Below, piece by piece: positions 7,749-14,359 of a stretch of 15,976 bases of DNA (position 1 is its first letter; each line of letters starts with the position of its first letter). This DNA comes from GCA-2401155 sp045047085 (GTDB lineage: Bacteria; Pseudomonadota; Alphaproteobacteria; Rhizobiales; Rhizobiaceae), in the NCBI GenBank assembly GCA_045047085.1, contig JASFYT010000074.1:1-15976 (forward strand), written 5' to 3'. The notes below the pieces were generated by a model. It searched no databases. It was not told where the DNA came from and saw only the letters and a list, made by a program, of their open reading frames with translations. The position numbers were made by a program, and so were the translations under genes.

Positions 7749-8036
7749 ATGTCAGTAGATATTGATACCGTCAAACGCGTGGCAAAGCTTGCGCATATAG
7801 CCGTTGACGATACGCGTGCAGCAGACTTGCTGGATGACTTGAACGCTATTTTGGGCTTTGTTGAACAACTTAACGAAGTTGATGTGGAAAATGTGCAGCC
7901 GATGACTTCTGTGGTTGATATGAATGCGCGTCAAAGGGCCGATGTGGTCAATGATGGTAATAAGGCCGAAGACATCGTGGCAAACGCGCCTGCCAGTGAA
8001 GATAATTTTTTTATGGTTCCAAAAGTTATTGAATAA
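7749..8036 (+). CDS. gatC: Asp-tRNA(Asn)/Glu-tRNA(Gln) amidotransferase subunit C
   Basis: A 95-residue protein, the normal size of GatC. It starts MSVDIDTVKRVAKLAHIAV, matching the family pattern of a first helix ending in LArL/LAHIAV, continues through LNAILGFVEQLNEVDVENV (the hinge) and VQPMTSVVDM (the conserved P-T/M turn), and ends with an extended region NAPASEDNFFMVPKVIE that wraps GatA in known structures. A TTG three bases upstream extends the frame, but the ATG at 7749 has GGAA at 7738-7741, about eight bases before it, and is the better start. GatC stabilises the GatA-GatB complex that amidates Glu-tRNA(Gln) and/or Asp-tRNA(Asn). It is the first gene of gatCAB, with gatA 47 bases downstream. 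Confidence 0.95.
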   Translation: MSVDIDTVKRVAKLAHIAVDDTRAADLLDDLNAILGFVEQLNEVDVENVQPMTSVVDMNARQRADVVNDGNKAEDIVANAPASEDNFFMVPKVIE

Positions 8037-8083
8037 CAATCGTATATCCATAATTACTAATCTAAATTGTTAGAAAAATTTCC

Positions 8084-9565
8084 ATGACCGAATTTACCTC
8101 ACTCACCCTTTCTCAGGCTCGCGAAAAGCTTAAAGCCAAGGAAATTACTTCCGTTGAACTTACCCAGTCTTATCTGGATGCAATTGCTGCTGCCAATGGG
8201 GAATTGAACGCCTATATCCTTACAACTGGTGAACAAGCGTTGGCGCAGGCCAAAAAATCCGATGAACGCCTTACCGATGGCAAGGGCGGTGCGCTGGAAG
8301 GCCTGCCGCTTGGTATCAAGGATTTGTTTGCAACCAGAGGTGTTCACACCCAAGCGGCAAGCCATATTCTTGACGGGTTCAAGCCTCGTTACGAATCCAC
8401 CATCACCCAGAACCTTTGGGATGATGGTGCGGTGATGCTTGGCAAACTCAACATGGATGAGTTCGCCATGGGTTCATCTAATGAGACCAGTTATTATGGC
8501 CCGGTAAAAAATCCGTGGCAGGCAGAGGGTTCAAATACTGCATTGGTTCCAGGTGGATCATCGGGTGGTTCTGCAACGGCGGTTGCTGCTCATTTGTGCA
8601 TTGCTGCAACTGCGACTGATACTGGCGGCTCTATTCGTCAGCCTGCGGCCTTTACCGGCACAGTGGGTATCAAACCGACCTATGGGCGTTGTTCTCGCTG
8701 GGGCGTGGTGGCATTTGCCTCTTCGCTTGATCAGGCCGGGCCGATCACCCGTGATATACGTGATGCGGCGATCATGCTCAAATCCATGGCAAGCCTCGAT
8801 TTGAAAGATACAACTTCCGTTGATATGCCTGTACCAGATTATGAAAGCCATATTGGAAAATCAGTCAAAGGCATGAAGATCGGTATTCCCAAGGAATATC
8901 GTATGGATGGAATGCCTGAGGAGATTGAAACCCTTTGGCAACAAGGCATCGAATGGTACCGCGAAGCCGGCGCTGAGATTGTTGATATCTCGTTGCCCCA
9001 CACGAAATATGCGCTGCCAGCTTATTACATTGTTGCGCCTGCTGAGGCGTCGTCCAATCTGGCTCGTTATGATGGCGTGCGTTATGGCCTTCGTGCCGCT
9101 GGGGACGACATCCGGGATATGTATGAAAATACTCGCGCTAAAGGTTTTGGTGACGAAGTTATTCGTCGGGTGCTGATAGGCACGTACGTTCTTTCATCGG
9201 GCTATTACGATGCTTATTATTTACGAGCGCAAAAAGTGCGTACGTTGATCAAACAGGATTTCGATAAAGTCTATGCTGATGGCATTGATGCTATATTGAC
9301 GCCAGCGACGCCTTCTTCTGCCTTCGCCGTTGGCGATGAGGAAATGGCCGCAGATCCAGTGAAAATGTTCCTCAATGACATCTTTACTGTGACTGTAAAT
9401 ATGGCTGGCCTTCCTGGAATTGCTGTTCCTGCTGGTCTTGACAGCAAAGGGTTGCCCATGGGGCTACAATTGATCGGCAAACCATTCATGGAAGAAGAAC
9501 TCTTCCAGCTTTCTAATGTTATCGAACAGGCGGCTGGCTCGTTTGAACCAAAGAAGTGGTGGTAA
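8084..9565 (+). CDS. gatA: Asp-tRNA(Asn)/Glu-tRNA(Gln) amidotransferase subunit A
   Basis: A 493-residue amidase-signature enzyme, full length. It hydrolyses glutamine and channels ammonia to GatB for tRNA-dependent amidation. The catalytic triad is visible: K79 in LPLGIKDLF, S159 in VPGGSSGGSA and nucleophile S183 in DTGGSIRQPAAF; the 24-residue spacing of the two serines is the same as in the well-studied S. aureus enzyme. Other family segments are KLNMDEFAMGSSNE (121-134) and VGIKPTYGRCSRWGVVAFAS (194-213). The ribosome-binding site is poor (an A-rich AGAAAAA ahead of the ATG at 8084), but the start gives a standard N-terminus. The stop is two bases before the gatB ATG, so translation of gatA and gatB is probably coupled. 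Confidence 0.97.
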   Translation: MTEFTSLTLSQAREKLKAKEITSVELTQSYLDAIAAANGELNAYILTTGEQALAQAKKSDERLTDGKGGALEGLPLGIKDLFATRGVHTQAASHILDGFKPRYESTITQNLWDDGAVMLGKLNMDEFAMGSSNETSYYGPVKNPWQAEGSNTALVPGGSSGGSATAVAAHLCIAATATDTGGSIRQPAAFTGTVGIKPTYGRCSRWGVVAFASSLDQAGPITRDIRDAAIMLKSMASLDLKDTTSVDMPVPDYESHIGKSVKGMKIGIPKEYRMDGMPEEIETLWQQGIEWYREAGAEIVDISLPHTKYALPAYYIVAPAEASSNLARYDGVRYGLRAAGDDIRDMYENTRAKGFGDEVIRRVLIGTYVLSSGYYDAYYLRAQKVRTLIKQDFDKVYADGIDAILTPATPSSAFAVGDEEMAADPVKMFLNDIFTVTVNMAGLPGIAVPAGLDSKGLPMGLQLIGKPFMEEELFQLSNVIEQAAGSFEPKKWW

Positions 9566-9567
9566 GC

Positions 9568-11073
9568 ATGACCCCTGAACTAGTTGATACACGCACGGCT
9601 GACCCAAAACGCTTTATCGCAGGTGCTACCGGCGACTGGGAAGTTATCATCGGCCTAGAAGTCCATGCGCAGGTTACATCCAAGGCAAAACTGTTTTCCG
9701 GTGCCTCCACAGAATTTGGTGCAGAAGCAAACAGCAATGTTTCGCTGGTTGATGCGGCCATGCCCGGTATGTTGCCAGTGATCAATGAAGAATGCGTGGC
9801 ACAGGCTGTACGCACGGGTCTTGGTTTAAAGGCTAAAATCAATCTACGTTCTGTGTTTGACCGTAAAAACTATTTTTACCCCGATTTGCCACAGGGCTAT
9901 CAGATATCCCAGTTTAAAGACCCGATTGTTGGCGAAGGCATTGTCAACATTTCGGTTGGCCCAGATAAAAAGGGTAATTACGAAGATGTTGAAATCGGTA
10001 TTGAACGGCTGCATTTGGAGCAGGATGCGGGTAAATCAATGCATGACCAGCACCCAACCATGTCGTTCGTCGATTTAAACCGTACAGGCATAGCTCTGAT
10101 GGAAGTTGTCTCCAAACCGGATATGCGTTCGTCGGATGAAGCGAAAGCCTATGTGACTAAAATGCGGACTATTGTACGCTATCTTGGTACTTGCGATGGC
10201 AACATGGAACAGGGTTCCATGCGTGCGGATGTGAACGTTTCTGTGCGACGACCTGGCGAGGGTTTTGGTACGCGTTGTGAAATCAAGAACATGAACTCAA
10301 TCCGCAATATTGGTCAGGCGATTGAATATGAGGCACGCCGCCAGATTGCGATTATTGAAGATGGCGGTACGATTGATCAGGAAACACGTCTTTATGATGT
10401 AGTGAAGGGGGAAACTCGCTCCATGCGCTCAAAAGAAGATGCGCATGATTATCGCTATTTCCCTGATCCGGATTTGCTGCCATTGGAATTTACACAAGAA
10501 TATGTGGACGAACTGGCTAAAGGCCTGCCAGAATTACCGGATGAAATCAAAGCCCGTTTAATCAATGAAGTTGGTCTATCTGCCTATGATGCGTCCGTGC
10601 TGGTTTCTGAAAAAATCATCGTTGATTATTTTGAAGAGGCTGCCAAAGGCCGCGATGGCAAATTGACTGCTAATTGGGTCATCAATAATTTGCTTGGTGC
10701 TTTGAAAGAAGACGGCAAAACGATTGAAAACAGCCCCGTGACACCAAACCAAATCGGCGGCATCGTAGATTTGATCAAAGAGGGTACGATCTCCGGCAAA
10801 ATTGCCAAGGACTTGTTTGAAATCATCTGGGCTGAGGGTGGTGACCCTGCAGCTATTGTTGAAGAACGCGGTATGAAACAGGTGACGGATACAGGAGCGA
10901 TTGAAACTGCTGTTGAAGAAGTGATGGCGGCCAATCCGGATAAGGTAGCGCAAGCGATTGAAAAACCAAATCTTGCTGGCTGGTTTGTCGGACAGGTGAT
11001 GAAAGCTTCTGGTGGTAAAGCCAATCCGCAGGCCGTTCAGGAGTTGGTCCGGCAGAAACTGGGTCTGGATTAA
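9568..11073 (+). CDS. gatB: Asp-tRNA(Asn)/Glu-tRNA(Gln) amidotransferase subunit B
   Basis: A 501-residue GatB, full length. It activates the tRNA-bound Glu or Asp with ATP and transfers ammonia supplied by GatA. Markers in order: WEVIIGLEVHAQVTSKAKLF (24-43), DRKNYFYPDLPQGYQISQ (98-115), SMRADVNVSVR, CEIKNMNSIRNIGQAIEYE and MRSKEDAHDYRYFPDPDL in the catalytic cradle; the C-terminal 150 or so residues form the helical and YqeY-like tRNA-binding region, ending NPQAVQELVRQKLGLD. The frame can be read from a GTG at 9556 inside gatA, but the ATG at 9568 lies just beyond the gatA stop with GGTGG close before it and is the more natural start. Presence of all three gat genes in order implies indirect synthesis of Gln-tRNA and/or Asn-tRNA. 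Confidence 0.97.
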   Translation: MTPELVDTRTADPKRFIAGATGDWEVIIGLEVHAQVTSKAKLFSGASTEFGAEANSNVSLVDAAMPGMLPVINEECVAQAVRTGLGLKAKINLRSVFDRKNYFYPDLPQGYQISQFKDPIVGEGIVNISVGPDKKGNYEDVEIGIERLHLEQDAGKSMHDQHPTMSFVDLNRTGIALMEVVSKPDMRSSDEAKAYVTKMRTIVRYLGTCDGNMEQGSMRADVNVSVRRPGEGFGTRCEIKNMNSIRNIGQAIEYEARRQIAIIEDGGTIDQETRLYDVVKGETRSMRSKEDAHDYRYFPDPDLLPLEFTQEYVDELAKGLPELPDEIKARLINEVGLSAYDASVLVSEKIIVDYFEEAAKGRDGKLTANWVINNLLGALKEDGKTIENSPVTPNQIGGIVDLIKEGTISGKIAKDLFEIIWAEGGDPAAIVEERGMKQVTDTGAIETAVEEVMAANPDKVAQAIEKPNLAGWFVGQVMKASGGKANPQAVQELVRQKLGLD

Positions 11074-11147
11074 TATGCTGCTAGTATGTGACGTTCGATT
11101 TTTGGGCTGGATTAACTGAACTTCGCAGGTCAACGATATGAGTGCAA

Positions 11148-11239
11148 TGTCCGTTTTGAGTCCAAATCCAACGTGACACGCATGTCGCGATCGGAACAGT
11201 TTGGAAATGCATAACTAGAATAATGACCCAAAACGGACA
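11148..11239. repeat. Inverted repeat, 15-base arms, between gatB and the cyclase-GFA gene
   Basis: TGTCCGTTTTGAGTC at 11148-11162 is the inverted copy, with one mismatch, of GACCCAAAACGGACA at 11225-11239; 62 bases lie between. The pair fills most of the 188-base gap between the stops of two convergent genes. The arms are far apart for an intrinsic terminator and there is no clear T-run. Units of the type ccaaaacggaca recur as short repeats in some rhizobial genomes in my recollection, often near cyclase genes of this type, but that cannot be confirmed here. Confidence 0.55.
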
Positions 11240-11261
11240 ACAATCGACACGATGGTACTTA

Positions 11262-12311
11262 CTAGAATACATCTTTTGGTTTGACCCTTGCGCGCCATTC
11301 CACTGGATCGGCTAGGCCAACCGATGACCACGCTTCCTGCAGAACACGAGAATCTGCGGTGGTGGTTCGGGGAAAATCATCAAGAATATCGAGCCACGAC
11401 AGCTTGCTTTCCATCCCGCTGTGAACTGTGGGGGCGAACTTCTCCGGGGTATCGAGGCAGGATGTAAACAGAATCAGATATGCAGCAAGTTTGGGTTGAA
11501 CCAATCGGTAGGTAAGGCTGGAACCACACGAGGAACAGAACCCGCGCTCTGCAATCGGAGAGGATTGGAAGTACTGAGGTTCATTGTCAGGGAAATGAAC
11601 CCCGGAAGCTGGAAACGCGGTCCATGTGCTCATCGCAGAGCCTGTGAACTTCTGGCAAATGCGACAGTGGCAGTAGCCAGTGCTTATGGGTGGCAAGCTG
11701 ATTTCGATCTTGACTGAACCGCACAAGCAACTGCCCTTTATCAGATTGTCCGCCAGCTCATTCTCATCAAAATCAAAAAGTCCTTTAGTACTTCCCTTTC
11801 GCTTGCCCGTTTTGAAGACATGGATCGGTTCGTCACTATCCTTAAGTCTTTTATGCCCGCAGTCTTCAAGAGCAATATCAACCTTTCCTCGAGTTTGTGC
11901 CATGACATCGCTTGAAATCGCTAAGCCGCCGACATCTGCCATTGCTTGAAGCCTTGCGGCGACATTGACGCCGTCGCCAAGAAGATCTGTTCCCTGTATC
12001 ACTACATCGCCGACAGAAACACCAATGCGCAGGCGCAAAGGCTTCCCTTCACCCGATCTGTGCGTATCGATGGCAAGAGTCTTCTGGATACCTATGGCGC
12101 ATTTTAGGGCTTCCAATGTGCTAGAGAATTCAGCAAGAATCCCATCCCCAAGAGATTTAAAAATTCGACCGCGGTGCGCCTCGACTTGCACTCTTATGAT
12201 CTGGTTTATCAAGCGGTCGAGTGATAATAACGTACCATCTTCGTCCTTGGATACGAGACCTGCAAACCCTACGACATCTGCTGCCAAGATTGCAGCCAAT
12301 TTCCGTTTCAT
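11262..12311 (-). CDS. Class III adenylate cyclase domain fused to a GFA/CENP-V zinc domain
   Basis: A 349-residue two-domain protein. Residues 1-170 are a class III nucleotide cyclase of the type common in rhizobia (RKLAAILAADVVGF): metal-binding D12 and D56 (in KSLGDGILAEF), adenine-selecting K52 and D109, and transition-state N116 and R120 (GDGVNVAARLQ) are all present, so ATP cyclisation to cAMP is likely. The domain ends at the usual PIHVFKTG. After a charged linker, residues 191-about 300 form a GFA-type domain (named for the proposed glutathione-dependent formaldehyde-activating enzyme Gfa): C195-x-C197, C214-H-C216-x-x-C219 and C259-x-x-C262-G, the complete set of zinc cysteines. GFA domains usually occur alone. 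No signal peptide or membrane segment is seen, so it is probably cytoplasmic. AAGGAGG (complement 12321-12327) stands nine bases before the ATG. Convergent with gatB; flanked by inverted repeats on both sides. Activity and the sensed signal are inference. Confidence 0.85.
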   Translation of the reverse strand: MKRKLAAILAADVVGFAGLVSKDEDGTLLSLDRLINQIIRVQVEAHRGRIFKSLGDGILAEFSSTLEALKCAIGIQKTLAIDTHRSGEGKPLRLRIGVSVGDVVIQGTDLLGDGVNVAARLQAMADVGGLAISSDVMAQTRGKVDIALEDCGHKRLKDSDEPIHVFKTGKRKGSTKGLFDFDENELADNLIKGSCLCGSVKIEISLPPISTGYCHCRICQKFTGSAMSTWTAFPASGVHFPDNEPQYFQSSPIAERGFCSSCGSSLTYRLVQPKLAAYLILFTSCLDTPEKFAPTVHSGMESKLSWLDILDDFPRTTTADSRVLQEAWSSVGLADPVEWRARVKPKDVF

Positions 12312-12416
12312 AGTGAAACCCCTCCTTGGACGTGAAGATTATCAGACCGATTCTTAAACGCAACGGATGTCTGGAATTGGTACAAAGTATCGATGGCAGG
12401 CATGTCGCAACCTCAA

Positions 12417-12519
12417 CAACAATCCAAACTAAAATCGGTGTTTTGTCAGCAGCGTCGCCATTGAAGATATTATAATGAAAGTGGCGTTTTATAATGTTTC
12501 GCGCCTGTTTGGATTATTG
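12417..12519. repeat. Nested imperfect palindrome upstream of the cyclase-GFA gene
   Basis: The outer arms CAACAATCCAAAC (12417-12429) and GTTTGGATTATTG (12507-12519) are inverted copies matching at 12 of 13 positions. Inside them, CGCCA (12456-12460) and TGGCG (12482-12486) form a second inverted pair around an AT-rich centre (ATATTATAATGAAA). The whole block is 103 bases. It could be a miniature mobile or repeat element, a structured RNA, or a regulatory site for the cyclase gene; nothing decides between these. Confidence 0.5.
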
Positions 12520-12583
12520 CGAAATAGACAGATGCTGTTCCGTATATTTTGGAATTTGAAGCAATTAATTCATCTTTTAACAC

Positions 12584-12613
12584 ACAAACCCCACCAGAAA
12601 TGGCGGGGTTTGT
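12584..12613 (-). terminator. Stem-loop, probable intrinsic terminator of the DUF2853 gene
   Basis: ACAAACCCCACC (12584-12595) pairs with GGCGGGGTTTGT (12602-12613), one A-C mismatch, six-base loop AGAAAT. Read on the minus strand the G-rich arm is followed by GTTTGTGTGTT, a moderate T-rich run, about 50 bases after the DUF2853 stop. The stem is GC-rich and stands in AT-rich sequence, as expected for a Rho-independent terminator. Confidence 0.65.
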
Positions 12614-12665
12614 AGATAATCTGCAGCCGAAATAGGCGGCGTATAATTAGCAACTGATCGCGCCG

Positions 12666-13007
12666 TCAGCTGTAAGCGCTTTCTTTTTTGAAGTGTTTGG
12701 TCAGCATGTAATAGACCACGGCACGATATTTATTGCGGTTTGACTTGCCATAAGTGTCCATTACGGACGCAATGCCTGCATCAAGGTTGGCGCTGTCGCT
12801 GAGGCCAAGCTTCTTGATAAGGAAATTCTCTTTTACGGTTTGCAACTCGTCTTTGTCGCTGCCTGAAACGGTGGATGCATCATCGTTATAAACTGCAGGG
12901 CCACAGCCAATGGTAACCTTCGTGAGAAGGTCCATATCTGCTGTCATACCGCATTTTTCTTTCATGTCAGCCGCATATTTTTCGATCAAATCGTCTCTTT
13001 TACCCAT
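12666..13007 (-). CDS. DUF2853 family small cytoplasmic protein
   Basis: A 113-residue soluble protein that matches the DUF2853 family as I know it: MGKRDDLIEKYAADMKEKCG at the N-terminus, MDLLTKVTIGCGPAVYNDDA, ENFLIKKLGL and the closing segment SNRNKYRAVVYYMLTKHF. No function is established for the family; no catalytic motif, membrane segment or signal peptide is seen. The frame extends 14 codons upstream, but AGGAG (within the complement of 13013-13020) lies about six or seven bases from the ATG at 13005-13007 and the family begins there. It diverges from the GNAT gene across 148 bases and is followed by a stem-loop terminator, so it is probably a single-gene unit. Confidence 0.88.
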   Translation of the reverse strand: MGKRDDLIEKYAADMKEKCGMTADMDLLTKVTIGCGPAVYNDDASTVSGSDKDELQTVKENFLIKKLGLSDSANLDAGIASVMDTYGKSNRNKYRAVVYYMLTKHFKKESAYS

Positions 13008-13106
13008 AATATTCTCCTCTTGGTAATATTCGAAGTTTTTGTTGGGCAAAAAAGACTGAATGGTCCGTTCCTGCCATCACAATTTTATGTATATTGAAGT
13101 TAAAAC

Positions 13107-13122
13107 CAATCCTCAAGGATTG
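13107..13122. promoter_or_regulatory. Short perfect inverted repeat in a divergent intergenic region, operator-like
   Basis: CAATCCT (13107-13113) and AGGATTG (13116-13122) are perfect inverted copies with a two-base spacer, 33 bases before the GNAT start and 100 bases from the DUF2853 start. The spacing is short for an RNA hairpin but suits a dimeric DNA-binding protein. AATCC recurs at 13130-13134. No regulator gene is adjacent, so the role is a guess. Confidence 0.35.
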
Positions 13123-13155
13123 AAAACAATAATCCAACTAATAGGAAGTTTATAA

Positions 13156-13641
13156 ATGTGGGTCAGAACGGCGAGCCAACGGGATGCTCCGGCTATTCAA
13201 AAATTGTTGGCCGATGTCTGGCACTCTACTTATGACGCCATATATGGGCGCGAAAAAGTGACCGCGCTGACGGCTGACTGGCATAAAACCGATATTCTGC
13301 AACAGCAGATGAAACGACCAAATTCGGAATTTCTGGTCGTTGACGATGGTAAAACTCTAAGTGGTATGGCTTATGGCCGGATGAAAAACGACACCGAGCT
13401 GATGTTGCATCAGCTCTATGTGTCAGCAGAACATCACGGCAAAGGGCAGGGAGGGAACTTGCTGAATGAGTTGCTTAGCTGTTTCCCAGAGGCCAAAATA
13501 GTCACCTTACAGGTGGATGTTGAAAATACCGGAGCGATTGAATTTTACAAAAAGTTTGGTTTCGAAAAAACGGGGACTACTGAGAATTGCGGAAAAGAAG
13601 ACTCGGGTATTCGTGCGATTATGATGACACGGGAGCTTTGA
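13156..13641 (+). CDS. GNAT family N-acetyltransferase
   Basis: A 161-residue single-domain acetyltransferase. It opens with WVRTASQRDAPAIQKLLADV, the common first strand and helix of GNAT proteins. Motif A is LHQLYVSAEHHGKGQGGNLL (84-103), whose G95-x-G97-x-G99 loop binds the acetyl-CoA pyrophosphate. Motif B is VDVENTGAIEFYKKFGFEKT (120-139), with the Asn and Tyr usual at this place. The acceptor substrate cannot be read from the sequence; small-molecule amines or protein N-termini are both possible. AGGAAG (13143-13148) stands seven bases ahead of the ATG at 13156. A hairpin follows 77 bases after the stop, and the next gene has its own promoter, so this is likely a single-gene transcript. 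Confidence 0.9.
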   Translation: MWVRTASQRDAPAIQKLLADVWHSTYDAIYGREKVTALTADWHKTDILQQQMKRPNSEFLVVDDGKTLSGMAYGRMKNDTELMLHQLYVSAEHHGKGQGGNLLNELLSCFPEAKIVTLQVDVENTGAIEFYKKFGFEKTGTTENCGKEDSGIRAIMMTREL

Positions 13642-13718
13642 CGTTGGCATGTGGTTGATGTTTGGAATGTGATCTCTATTTTCAGGAACCATCTATCACC
13701 GTCATGAGGTGATTTCAA

Positions 13719-13756
13719 AAAAACTGTTATCACTGAAACCATTGATAACGGTTTTT
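13719..13756 (+). terminator. Hairpin after the GNAT gene, possible terminator
   Basis: AAAAACTGTTATCA (13719-13732) pairs with TGATAACGGTTTTT (13743-13756) over 14 positions with one T-G pair and a ten-base loop. The arm ends in five T, giving an A-run before and a T-run after, as in bidirectional terminators. The core is AT-rich, so the stem is of modest strength. Its right arm also contains the -35 element of the next gene's promoter. Confidence 0.5.
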
Positions 13757-13771
13757 GAGATACTATATAAT
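13742..13771 (+). promoter_or_regulatory. Sigma70-type promoter of the YcxB-like gene
   Basis: TTGATA (13742-13747) and the perfect TATAAT (13766-13771) are separated by 18 bases. Transcription would begin near 13778, about 40 bases before the ATG at 13820, which supports that start over the upstream GTG at 13709. The -35 hexamer lies in the right arm of the preceding hairpin. Confidence 0.6.
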
Positions 13772-13819
13772 TTAACAAACAGGGCGACCCTAGAATTTTC
13801 AATTGAGGTTTTCATTGCC

Positions 13820-14353
13820 ATGTTTGATCTTACATATCGCATCTCCCAAAAAGAATATTTTGCTTACTTGCGTCATCATCAATCGCGTGTGCGGTTTCCA
13901 TGGTTGCGCCCGATGGTTCTTTGGGGCCTGATAATTGCAAATATTGTATTGACAGTATGGAATATTGTACCCGCATTTGGTGGGAATGGTGATTGGGTTA
14001 CCGCCGTTCCGAACATTATTGTTATCGTTCTTTTGCTCCTTGTAATGTTTACGATTGTGCCTTGGCTGCGTAAACGCAACTATTTTCGGTCCAAATTGAG
14101 TGTGAGTGACGTGCATTTTTTGGCTGATGAGGTAAAAATCATCGCACAGCAGGCCGGGTTAAGCACAGAGGCAAAATGGTCTGCTCTAGAAGATATTTCC
14201 CGAACACCGGAGAATATACTTCTTTGGTTGGGCAAGTCTCAAGCCTTTATCATTCCTATGACCGCATTTTCGGACTCCTCGGAGGCAGAGAAGTTCTATC
14301 AATTTTCGAGGAAAAAAATTGGCCAATCTTCTAGTGAAATTGAAAAAAGCTGA
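13820..14353 (+). CDS. YcxB-like membrane protein, two membrane helices
   Basis: A 177-residue protein. Residues 1-30 form a cytoplasmic lead (MFDLTYRISQKEYFAYLRHH), followed by two membrane helices (about 31-52 and 62-83) and a C-terminal soluble domain with FRSKLSVSDVHFLADEVKII, AKWSALEDISRTPENILLWL and AFIIPMTAFSDSSEAEKFYQ. The order of two helices and a C-terminal domain with a W-x-x-[IL]-x-x-[IV] segment and [FY]-[IV]-IP-x-x-[AS]-F is that of YcxB-like proteins, whose function is unknown. The frame is open from GTG 13709, but a good promoter at 13742-13771 makes the ATG at 13820 the likely start; GAGG at 13805-13808 is eleven bases away, somewhat far. The stop is only six bases from the stop of the convergent DUF934 gene. 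Confidence 0.7.
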   Translation: MFDLTYRISQKEYFAYLRHHQSRVRFPWLRPMVLWGLIIANIVLTVWNIVPAFGGNGDWVTAVPNIIVIVLLLLVMFTIVPWLRKRNYFRSKLSVSDVHFLADEVKIIAQQAGLSTEAKWSALEDISRTPENILLWLGKSQAFIIPMTAFSDSSEAEKFYQFSRKKIGQSSSEIEKS

Positions 14354-14359
14354 TTGGCT

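Larger units (their letters stand above)
12312..12665. other. 354-base gene-free region between the cyclase-GFA and DUF2853 genes
   Basis: No credible coding frame is present on either strand. It holds, from the cyclase side, the cyclase ribosome-binding site (12321-12327), an AT-rich nested inverted-repeat block (12417-12519) that must overlap or lie near the cyclase promoter, and a terminator-like stem-loop (12584-12613) downstream of the DUF2853 gene. The bases around 12520-12580 and 12614-12665 show nothing I can name. Confidence 0.6.

Noticed and set aside
10576..11133. 185-codon minus-strand open frame over the gatB 3' end
   Set aside because: Antisense to the conserved GatB tRNA-binding region; no recognisable domain.
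11081..11272. 63-codon minus-strand open frame between gatB and the cyclase gene
   Set aside because: It runs through the inverted-repeat spacer, overlaps the cyclase stop and resembles the spurious translations of short dispersed repeats; no ribosome-binding site.
11421..12357. Several plus-strand open frames within the cyclase-GFA gene
   Set aside because: All are antisense to a protein with two complete, recognisable domains.
12714..13049. Longer N-terminus for the DUF2853 protein starting at 13049
   Set aside because: The extra 14 residues lie before a good ribosome-binding site and are not part of the family; start at 13007 preferred.
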